Positions 37,701 through 49,700 of a stretch of 64,000 bases of DNA are shown here, piece by piece. Positions within the stretch are counted from its first letter, which is position 1. Each line of letters starts with the position of its first letter. The position numbers and the translations under genes were made by a program. A model generated the notes under the pieces. That model searched no databases and had not been told where the DNA came from. It saw only the letters and a list, made by a program, of their open reading frames with translations. This stretch comes from Acanthaster planci (Eukaryota; Echinodermata; Asteroidea; Valvatida; Acanthasteridae): positions 2,663,628-2,727,627 of the forward strand of contig NW_019091373.1 of NCBI RefSeq assembly GCF_001949145.1, given 5' to 3'.

Positions 37701-40700
37701 AACAGGTGGCTTAATTTCAAAGTGAGACAATGAAATGATTTGTAATATGAAGATAAACAACTTTATCTGAGCTAAAAGACCTTGGTGTGTTTTTATTTAT
37801 ACATGTATGCATGTGTGTATATCCTCAGAGCCACCTGCCCATGTGGACAAGCAGCATTAAATAATAATTAGCACAAAAGAGAGAAAGGACACAGGTGCAG
37901 TAAAGTTATATGTACATATACTGTACATGTACATGTACTCTTATTGCAGTCGTGTACTTCCCGTAGGTATGCATGTAAGTCGCCAGCGTTGATTTACCGC
38001 ACCAGAACCCATGCGTGTAATGTTTTCCCCAGAGCTGGTCTCTTGTCTGGGCTTTCAACGTTACTCATCTCACTGATTAGTGCTCTCCCCCCCCTCCCCG
38101 TACAAGGAAAGACAGGATTGCTAAGTATTCTATTATGTGTAGCATGTCAGGAGGCTGGTAGGGGGTTGCTTGTCATGTCCAGTGATGTGGAGATGATGTG
38201 TTTGGGAGGAGACGCAGGCGGGAGGCAGGGACAAGGCCATAAACATGTGGGCAGTTCACAGACAGTTTCCATATTTTGGCTTTGTCTCTCTGTTTAAGCC
38301 CCATCACGGGATCTGGAATCGTTGTCTCAGTTTTACCCTTGAAACCGAGGGGGGGGGAATAATTGGTGGATTGATTTTGATGGTTATGAAGGAGAAGATT
38401 GAGCTGCATCGATTTGCCAGAGTGTGTTATTTAATAGGGGGATGTAAATGAAACTGAAAGTTTGCCGAAGTGGAAAACACCATCATCATCATGTACATGT
38501 ACATCTTGCCAGGGTCTTCAGCTTATGGTAAATGAAACTAAAGGCAAAATTTGAATGGAAAATTAAAACAAATTCCCCCTGGATTTGACCTTTTACTGAG
38601 TTGCTCTGCTTGTGCCAAGTGGCACATTTTACAAGTGTCTAGAATAAAATGGTGCTGAAAGTTCCAAGTATTTTTGTCTTTGAAAGAGTTTCCATTATGC
38701 CGTTACACGTACAGGTTTGAATACACAGTTACATGTACCTGCGCATGCTCATGACATGTAGTACCTCTTGAGTTTCGAGCTTAAAAGATTCAACCCTAAC
38801 TCCTCATGCATTTTTCCTAGAAATGTGTCTGAATCCTCTTAAATACAATATCCAAGTCTGGGCTGTGAAGGAAACAGACCAGTGGTACATTCCTTGTACT
38901 TTAAGAGGCATTACTTTTTGCAAGCATTCTGTTACAGAATGTAATCACATCTGGACGCAAAATTGACCACAACTTCCTGATTTAGATTGTAAAGGATTTG
39001 ATCAAGACAGTGTTAAGCACTTTGCATTAGTGGGTGTGTAATAAATTCAGGCCCCACCCCCATTCTCTTTGTATGCTGGATAATCAGCACAAAATCATGT
39101 ACATGTACGTACACTGTACGTATGTATCATCTACATTCTACAGTGTACAGCTATGTACATGTACTGATACCAATTGTAATATGCCTGAACCTTAAGCTGG
39201 TGAAAAACTGTGAAATAAGATTATTAAGGATTTATAATTATTTGGAAGCAAAATGTATTTATGTCGAGTGATGTTTGAGTTACAATGTAGCTACAAGAAT
39301 GTACACGTACATACAGGTACATGTACATGTATATTTTACTTTTAATGTGTACCGGCAGAAATGTTTGAAAAAGCTAAGCGAGTTGCATTAAAACTGAAGT
39401 ACATGTATGTGTACATCGTGTCAGTGAATGGTGTTTCTTACATGTACATGTGTAAAAATTGCGTACTGTTATTTGTACATAGATCCAAGTGAAAGAATGC
39501 CAAAACACCAACATGTCAATTGACAGGGGCTGTAATCATATTAACTCATTACTTTGCTGCCAAAGATTTTCTCTCAAATTTCCACAGAAGTATTGTTGTC
39601 ATGTGTGCCAGCCCTTGTCAGCCTTCGTTAGTGGGACCAATTCCCAAGTGCCTACAGATGCATTACTGCTAACTTAATTTATAATCCCACACAACAGCAT
39701 GAAAAGTTAACCTTTGAGGAAAAGAATTGATGGATGAGAACAGAAAAAACTCCTTTTAGCAGGAATTGTAATTCCTAATGACTGTTAGCAGTTGTAAACC
39801 ATCCATCCAGTTTTTTAAGGGAGTGTTTTCTTTCAGTGGGAAGGATCCATGGATGCACGTGCATTTGGCCCTTCATTTCTTCACTACCTGTAGTACTGGT
39901 AAACTAAAAAAAAAATTGGCCAAGCCAAGAAGGAAATTGATGGCTTCCATGGAGATTGCACAGTGCTGATAGACAAGGAGAGATTTCATCCTCTAAGGTT
40001 ACAGGACGCAGAGGCAGAACGTATACAGGGTGATTTATCAACTCTCAGATGTTTTTCAGCGCTGACGCCTTATTTCTTAATGATGCCTCTCCCAAGGAAA
40101 ATAGATGCTGCTGCTGTGTACATTTTTTAATCAGTGTCGGACGTGATGATATTTCAACAGCATGTACGTGTGCATTTAGATGATCCAAAGTGATTACAAG
40201 TTTTACGTCTCTGTTTTTTTTAACATGTAAATACGTGTACTTGGCATGCAGATGTGTACTTGTACAAATGTACTGCTTCTCCGTGTAATTTTTAATCAGT
40301 GTCGGATGTGATATTTCAACAGCTGTTTATGTGTACATACAGGTATGTACATGCAGATGCAGATGATCAAACTGATTCCAGGTTTTCCTTCTCTGTTATT
40401 TACCGGGTGGATACATGGCATACAGTTGTACTGTTTCTCTAGGCAGGAGTAGGCCTACATTTTTAATCAGCGTCAGATGTGATACCGGTATATGCATTTC
40501 AACAGCCGTTCATGTGTACTTGTACATGTACATGTACATGTACGACCCATAAAACAAAAAATTAAGTTTGAATTGACAGGTTTTCTTATTTATTTCATCA
40601 GCTTTACTACAAATCCTTCACCTACATGTGCATGTACAGATACTGGTAAATGTGCATGCACTGATAATGTACATGTATCCCAAACTGTCATTAACACACA

Positions 40701-43700
40701 ATAAACATATGTTATGGCTCATAGTTGAGTACCACATGCTTCCAAGAAGGATCTTCTCTTAAAATTGAAAGAAAGGAATGAAAAGGAAACATTCCGATCC
40801 ATGATGTGAAGTTATGCGGACACAAAACCCCAACCCTGTATAAATCCTCTGAGACAATTCATCTGGTCGCACCACCCACTGGCTGGGTCTTGAACCCCAA
40901 GGAGCCCAGGCCTGACTTCTCATCATCACAGCATTCGCTGGTGGACGATGCTTAACTAACTCTGAGTTGCTCTCTCCTTGCCAGTTTTCAATCAGTGCTC
41001 ACCGGCGGGTGTCCTGCTGACCTCATATTCTATCAGATTTCATTCACTGCTTTGCTAGGATTTTGGGAGGTTGGCCTCCTCTTTCTGTCGAGACCTTGTG
41101 CTCCTTTGAAGCGGATTCTTACTGACTCTTTGCATGAAAAAAACCTCACTTTCGAGTTCTTTTTGATTGCCGGGTTATGGCAAGGCAGGCACATTTTCAC
41201 TGTGAGCAATGGAGTGCTTCAGCCCAAGTGCCTGTTTTTACGGGGGTTGGGGAACGATAAATGGATTTAGGAAGGATGAGATGAGGACTGACAAAGATGA
41301 GGATTTGGTCTATTGCCGGTTACCGGCCCGTCCAAACTCTCTTGTGTGCGGAGAGTTCCTGGTAAGTCTGTGGGGGACCGGCTTGCCAAGCCCTGGTTAT
41401 GAATCAAGAGTAACAGTGGTTACAGTGATTGCTTTGGGTGGGGGGCTTTGCTTTCTGTTACATTTTACTCGCAATTGTATTTTATTCGTGATGTCGTGTT
41501 GGCATTCTCAGGAGACCGTCTGTAATGTGTGCCATTTTGTCCTGGGGATAAATTGTAATCAAGCAAGCTGACTATGGGACGTGGCTTTGCGTGCTTTCTG
41601 AAATACAGACGTTTGGTTCTTGGGATTGTGTACTTGGTCCAGTTAACAAGTTGGCCCAGATTGTACAGGTCGCCTCTGTACATCGTAAAGAGTGATTTCC
41701 ACTCCAAATGAGTACTGTCTCAGCTTTTTTCTGTTTACCTAATTTGTAACCGATGTCCGAGAGGAGTTCTCAGCATGCACAAGAGCAATCTATGTTCAAG
41801 CTCCCCATGGGTTTCTACATGTTTTGATGTACATGTATTTGTGAGTATATTCTCTGCATCGATAAGGGCCATCCTTTCTTTGATAGCTTGGGTGTTCTGT
41901 TTTATGCACTTGTAGATGTCATACTTTCATTTGTGTAGATGATTTGCAGTATATACCAGTACATGTACATGTAGGTATTAGTACTGGTACTTAAAAAGCT
42001 GCCATACCATGTACATGTACATATTTCATTTTGTTCCCTAAAACAATTACTGGTAGTTGTGATAAAATTGACAGCAGTCATCACACCTGTCTCATTTAGC
42101 ATTCAGCTATGCAAGTGTACAGGTGTATTGTACGTACTCGTATACTTTTAAAAGCACATGTACATGTATGTACACATACATGTATGGTACATGTACATGT
42201 TACATGTGTATTTATAAAGTACTGGTATACATGTATATGTGATACTTTCCTTCAGTTCATACACAAAGGAAACAAACAACCAAGATGCGACTTTGTTTTT
42301 GTCTTTTTACATGTACTGGTACATGTAATTTGAACAGAGCCCTGAAGAATCAATTTGGTTTTACTTTTAGCAATAGGCATCTGAAATGAAAAGCCCGTAT
42401 GAGAATTTTATGTATCCATTTCTTGTGAATAAGGCTTCAGTGCAACTGTATGCTAAATGGCTTCACTTGTAAAATGTACATGTATATGCCAGTATGTCCT
42501 ATATGTACGTGTACATGTAGTTAGGATCCCTAGAGGATGTTTCAGGAGGAAACCAACCAAGTACATGTACGGTACCAAGTACGTATATGTACATGTATGT
42601 GTACATGTATAGTTCATACATGTACGAGTATAAACACAAATTTCAAACACGTATGAATAGATATATGTAAAGTACATGTACCGGTACATGTGTACAAAGG
42701 ATAAACATGTAACTTAGGCCATTTTCCAATACTCAACTTCGTCTCCGTCTCAGGCTTCATGTAGGAAACCAATCCCCGATCGTGGGTCGAAGCGTTTAAC
42801 TTAAATTGAAATAATGTAATGTTTGGCTGTTTTGCATCTTACATGTACTTGATGTTTTGTGGCACCAGAAGACTTACTATTGCTCTTACAACCTCAAAGT
42901 CGGGAAGTAAAAAAAACAGTTGAAGCCTGAGATTGAGCCCAAGTCGAGTATTGGAAAACGACCATAATGTTCATCCACGTATGTACATGTAGGCTGAAAT
43001 ACTGGTGCAAAATTTTCAAAAACGAGACACATGATCGCCATGTACATGTACCGGTATGAACACTGTGTGGATCAGTCTCAGGCAATTAGGAAAACACAAT
43101 TAATTTAGGGGTTTTGGGCAGGGGTCTTCTGTTTAATTTTGTAATAATGTAACCAGTAGGAGTACATGTACATGTATGTGTTATGTGTGTATACACATGC
43201 ACATGTAGGTCTGTTCTTTCTACATGTATGTCACTGTCGTTTTTTGCCCACCAGTGGCTTATAAAACTATCCAGCATGGCTGGTTATCAGAACAAAAACA
43301 AAATAATAGTTCACTGTGTGTTAGGAATAATCTCATGCAGCTACATGTACCAGTGCCTATCAAAGCACCGAATAATAAACACTGCGACCCTCACATGTAC
43401 ATGTCCACCCCCTTTCAAAAGGAATGGGGTAAATGCACTGTACATTTCTTGGTTAAGTCTGACACCAACCAAGTGTGACTGTTTCTCCAAACTTTGGCTG
43501 CCCCCAGGAACAGTATGCAGTTTGAGAGCGGTGTATTAGTCACTCAGTAGTTGGGGCAATTGGAAGTGACATGTTTCAGATGTACTGATATCCATACATT
43601 CCGAACATGGAGATTGGATTCAAATCATACCCTACCGTGACTGGTGTGAAACACAGGGTTCGGCAGTTTCTCATGGCACTTAGAGATGGTAATTGGCTTG

Positions 43701-46700
43701 GTGTGTGGTTCATGCACCACAGAAAGGATCATGATCCCAGCAACCTTACAGTTTGACATCACCCGGAACCCTATTTTGTTCACCAGAAGGAGGACAAGAA
43801 ACACTACATGTATACATGTACATGTACATAAACTGTATATTATTGAGTGAACTGGCTTTTGAGACATTGCTTAGTTGAGAAAAACTCAAGGTGGTTTCAT
43901 TGGCCTGATCAGATGTACATGTACACATGTACATGTACCATGTGTTCATAAACTTTGGCAAGGATCTACAGTGATGTACATGTATTTTAAGTTAGGAACT
44001 AGATGTATTACTTGTCTTTTTGACAGGTTTTCAGCATTTGCATGGCTGGTTGCTTTGATCATAAGGTCTCTCTCTGGATTTTTGAAACATACCGGTAGTG
44101 AACAGGCTACATGTACCGGTACATGTACATACATGTAGTCTTCATGGTCACTTGTGCAGAGATTCACTCCAGTTAAACTGCAGACTATAGTGCGTGGTCA
44201 TTTGTAAAGTAAAGTAAAAAGGCCATGAATAGCTTGTCTTGGTGTACTTTTGCAGATCCCACCCGGTGTTGACCTGTCGCTGAGTGAGCTCCAGGACATG
44301 GCCGAGCGGCAGCAACACCAAATTGAGGCCCAGCAACAGACGCTGGTTGCGAAGCAGCAGCGTCTCAAATTCCTGAAGCAACAAGAGCAAAAACAGCAGG
44401 TGAGTGGGTTTGCAAAAGGGGGGGGAGAGGGGACTGCTGTTAAAGTACCAGGGAGGAAAAGGTTACAGTATGGAAAAAATACCTGCTCAGCTAATAAGAG
44501 TTGAAAGACAAATGTTTGCATGATTGGCAGATGGAGGAGATGAAAAAAAAAAAAACTGGATCAGTGATCATGATTGAACCATGGAGCTATATATGCAGCT
44601 CCATGGTTGAACCAGCCAACAGAGATATCACCCTGTACATGTACATGTATATTATCCTTGAAAACTAAGTCCTTGTTGGAATAAAAGGAAGCTCCTCCCC
44701 CTCCTTGTGAAAAGCTTTTGATTGAGAACAGCCTGAGTGACTGCAACATGAGGTAGTCTGGCCTATTGTGAATTTACATGTAGATAGACCCTAGCCTTCA
44801 AGTTGTTTCTGTGTGTTTTTCATTACATTACCCTCTGGGAATATATTTCACTCTTGACTGTAGTTGGCAGGCCTCTTACATCCTGATTCAAGGAAGTCAA
44901 ACAATGTAAAATCTCTGTCATCTGAATAGATGATTTTATACAGGAATCCACACTCTTTTTGTAGAATTTTGGAGACAACGCAAGTTTCAGAAAGTTTTCC
45001 ATATACATGTAGATACACATTGCCTTTGACAGGTTGCAGTCACCTCATTATTAATGACTGTAGACTTTTCAGTAATAATTACCATTCTCTACTGGTAGGT
45101 CAATTGGTACACTCACATCCTGAGTGTAAACCTTCCCTTGAACTGAAGAGGCCCTTGTGGTCATTTTTATATTGAAAAAATATTGAAAAATGAATATTTT
45201 GATATAACAGGGTTGAAGCCAGTCCAAGGACTTTGGTGAATTCATTTGCTGCTTGAAATGTTATTTCAGGCAGTGCACTGAAAAGCACAGGATTTATTGT
45301 TCATATACTGTGTTAATGTACACTACAGTATGTGGTTCTTTTGTATTTCATAAGTATCTATCCTCTTCCATGTTTCACAGTCAATCGCACTGACGCCTCA
45401 TTAAGTCCGACACCTCATTAGTCCGATGTCGGATTTATGAGGCGTCGGACCTTTGAGGCATCAAAATACGTGTATGAGGCTGAAAAAAAAAATTTGCCCA
45501 TAAGCCCGACGCCTCATTATTCCGACGCCTCAAAAGTCCAAATTTTGGAGTCCCTCTGCCAAATATCATTCTGAGGTCATCAAAATTGGCCCAGAGACAT
45601 TCAAGATGTTTCTGATCAGTCTTATATAGTGGAAGAACCCATTTATGTATTCTGAAGTTCTGTCACTTGCTTAAAAATACAACTGAATAAGCCTACTGGT
45701 AGTAGTGAGTTATTTGGATTGTGTTGTGCCTTACAATCTGGGTGAGTGGTGCTTGACCTTGTATCAAATAGTTCCTTGTGTCCCTATCCAAGGCCCATGA
45801 AATCGCTACTTCACATACATGTACATGTACATGTACATTTATAGTAGTTCTTTATACAGTCACATATGCATGTACATGTACACCCACCCTTACATCTTTA
45901 CATGTATACTTGTGGGGTATTTCCTTTGCTCTTGTGTACATACATGTAACTCCCACACAACACGGAAAAAATTTCAAATCACTGCCATTTCAACCAAATT
46001 TAGTTTCCCGGGTTGAAATTCCGACCGTATGTCCCTTGTATAAAACACTTCAATTTGTGACAGATGAATGGCACTTGAAAATTCCTGCTTTTTGACTAAA
46101 TTTGAAATATCTATTTCGTGAAATTCTTGTGGGGTACCACTTTAGTACCCCACGAGGATCCAAACTGGCCTTGTGGGGTACATGTACATGTACCTTCCAT
46201 TGTTCTGGTACCCCACAAGGCACCTTGTACAAGCGCACACATGTATGTGTACATGTACCTGTACCAGTACATGCACTGCAGGTGGGGGATAGTAGCAAGA
46301 CCTGTTGTGTCATTTCTCTTTGGGTTGACCTTGCACATGAGGTTCATTATGACATTTTTTGTCTACCTGGTGTATTTCTCAGTGGAGTTTATCAAGTCCC
46401 AGTTGAGCCCTGTTCACTGAATGGATTTTGTACGAATGTTTTTTGGATAGTTTTGAAAAAGGCCACGTTTTGCTGAATGGTGTAGTAAAGTTTATTATGA
46501 CACAGGCTGTAAAAGATCTATATACTGTAAGTATAAGGATTGTAAAGTTCAAAGATTCAGTTCTTCATTTGCATATAAGTGTAGTAAAAAAAGTGTAACA
46601 CAACACTTTGTTCTTGACAGTTGTTATAAGGAGCTCTCTGCTTGACTTATACACTGTACATGAACTACTTTCTGTATTTTAATGTGATAAAAAAACAAGC

Positions 46701-49700
46701 TATGATCATCCATCCAAATGAACAGAGTATCATTTTAGAAACTTTGAGAAACCTTTCAAATCAAACAAAGATTGCTGAGATGTTTTCCAATATTGCTAAG
46801 GTATTTTGAATGTTATGCCACATACATGTACATACATGTACATGTACCCGGTACGTGTATTCCCAAATTTAACTCTGTAATAAATTCAAAAATATTAAAT
46901 ACCGGTATACATGTACCTGTACATGAACCAGATGATGTTGCAAATACAGCTTTCAGAGGGAAGAAAATATTCAATCAGTCTTTCTGAACAGACATTTTCT
47001 TTGTCCAGAATAAATGTAGGTACAATGTAGGCCCTACCGGTACATGTAATTGTGATTTTCCAGTTCACCTCCGATGTAAAAATTGTATTACAGAATGATT
47101 CACTTGCCATCTTTTCAATTATCACCAAGGCAAAATAGCTTCAGGATGTAATGCCACTTAGCAGCTCAGCATGAGCTCCGAAATGCGAAACTCATCCGAG
47201 ATAGAAAGTTTGTGAAAATAAGGGAGACTTAAAAGTACATGTACCTACAGCAAGGGAAAACTACCCCATAATGGCTTGTTTCTGAAGTATTTTGTACGAT
47301 GAGCTCTCTCTAAATTATTTGGCTCCTTATTTCTCCCGCATTCCAGGGTTCAGTCACCCGATACACACTTTCAGTGCAACCCTACATGCCAGGCCTTGAC
47401 TTTGCGCAGTGCCCCATGGTAGTGACACTGCCTCTGAAATTTTAATTGGCCCACCGAACATTCAGGATCCCAGCTGAGTAACGGTGGGGGGCTTGGATTG
47501 CACGTGATGGAGCCATTGTTATTCTTCGACAAGACGGAGAAAAGAGGAAAGAGGAATGATATCGACGATCCGTCTTTGTGCCTGAAAAATCTGCATTCGC
47601 GGTCGATAAGAAATTTGTGCATGGATGAATAGGTAGCTGAAGGATTGCAATGGTCCTTCGTTATTCTTGTCATTGGATTGAATTTTTACACTCACTGAGT
47701 ACATGTACCCAGTCATTACACTCAGTGATCAAGGTATTTTTACATGTACTGTACAATGTATGTGTATTGTGGAATGTAAAGTTTATACAGAATCATGCGA
47801 AGAGATACATGTACAATAAATGGGCCATCATGCTTACAGATTTAAACATTCTACACATAGATAGTATGTACATGTGTGTACTGTGTAAGTTATTTTGATG
47901 ACCTCTTGCTAATTTTTCCTGTTGTTTTGTTAGGTCAGTGCTTTAGGACAGTTTTGTATAAAGTGGCCAAAAGCAACTATTCTTTTACCTCCAACAGAAA
48001 AAAACCTAATGGTAACAAGAAGACTTTAAGCCGGTAATCCAGAATATACATGTATGTTCGTACGAGTGCATGAAGAAGAAAGGTTCAATATCCATGGAAT
48101 GGAATGAAGAAAAGGGTCTAACTTTGAAACCCTGCATACATTTTTGTTCTCCTTTGCAGCAAATGGCCGCTGAAGATGAGCGCCTACGCAGACTCCGAGA
48201 CAAAGTGGACTCCCAGGAGCAGAAATTACGGAAACTGCGAACTCTGCGAGGCCAGGCTGATGCCACCAAAAATAACAATCACACCCTTTGTAAGTGGAGG
48301 CCACGCCCCCTTAGCCCTCCTATCAAAAAGGAAAAATATATAGTTTCTTTCATAAAAAAGGAAAAGAGAAGGCATTTCAAATGATTGCACTGTCAATTGC
48401 TTTCAAAGAGCTTCCTCCGCAAAACTTCCATAATCTGCCACTGAAGATTCCCAGTAAAACATTCTTTATTCGAAGGTCAGTCCTTTTCCATTGGACATCA
48501 GCATACTCATCCCAAATCTCAGGGTGAATTATGAGAGGTTACTGTTGGCTCAGTTCCCAATCAAAGATGATATGAAACAAGTGAAATATCCCAACTTGGG
48601 GAATGACTTAATTTATCAGTTTATGTCTCATTTATATCCCTTTCCATCCTGGCCAGTTTGATTGGGGAAAAAGCAAAATTTTCCATAATTTTAAAGTAAA
48701 TCCTTGGTACATGTGAAAGGCTAATGCAGCAGAATACATCAATTATCCAAAATTATTGTGCATTAACATACACATGGCAGGGTTCCCTGTGCAACTGCTG
48801 AGTAAGTTTAACATGAAAGCATTAATAAAGTGCCACAGAAACTGTTTTGCATTGGACTGTATGTTGTTCAGCATTCAGCAGGGTAATAGCATGTTGACTG
48901 TAGTATGCTGCACAGTTTCTTGATAACACTTGATGAGAGATCAGGCCTGATAAACCTAGCAACCTAACAGCCCTGGCAGGGATTAAACTGGAGTCACTGG
49001 TCATGGGATGCTTGGACAGACCCATACTCCAAGTATTTCTTGTACATTCCAGAGACTTTGTTTTCATGCAGACGTCTCTCTTGTGTCTTGTATCTCCTTC
49101 ATCTTGACAGCCACCGAGCTGGAGTCGGTGCGTACCCTGTTTGCCCAGAAGGAGAAGGAGTTGGCCCTGGCGGTGGCCAAGGTGGAAGAGCTGACACAGC
49201 AGCTGGAGCAGCTGAAGCAGGGCAACCTGAATGGGATCAACGGCGATGTCTACAGGTCGCCAGCCAACGAGGAGCTGGACCGACTGCGTAAGGAACTCTT
49301 GGTGAGTGCCGAGTGGAGGATGGCATTCCATTGAATTGTTGGACAGATGTCGCTTAGTAATGGTGACTTGCACTGTGGAAATGAGACTAGGGCCACTGTG
49401 CAGTTCATGGCCTCTGAAAGCATCTTGCATGTTTGTAAATCAGCAGCAATCATTAACAACTTTCCCCCACTCAGTGTCCTTTTTCATCAGAATTTTAAAG
49501 TGAGTGATACATCAAAATAGAGGGCCCCGTTTTCTCTTTTCAAGTCAAACTACTGCTCAAAAAGTGGCTCAGTTGACTTCTGACTCATTTTCACACAGCC
49601 CTCACAGAACAGGGGTCAATTTCATAGAGCTGCTTAAGCACAAAATTTGTTTAAGGGCAAGAAAACCTTGCTTGATAAATCAGGTAACCAGCCAAAACTC

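Larger units (their letters stand above)
27204..44255 (+). other. ASPP largest intron (17,052 bases)
   Basis: Bounded by GTGAGT and tgcag. It contains most of the dense TACATG tracts, the minisatellite at 40117, the inverted-repeat element at 42717 and a 20-base tandem duplication at 28100. No exon or other gene could be supported on either strand. Confidence 0.8.
44400..48159 (+). other. ASPP intron (3,760 bases)
   Basis: Bounded by GTGAGT and ttgcag. It holds the hairpin at 44577, the GACGCCTCATTA cluster at 45390, the alternating hairpins at 46126 and the last frequent TACATG words. Confidence 0.85.

Noticed and set aside
42717-42963. A definite target-site duplication for this element and for 3100-3227, 19360-19914 and 49612-49855
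   Set aside because: Flanking bases do not give a convincing direct repeat, so no superfamily is assigned.
48822-49430. 202-codon antisense frame over the coiled-coil exon
   Set aside because: It overlaps a confirmed plus-strand exon and has no recognisable product.
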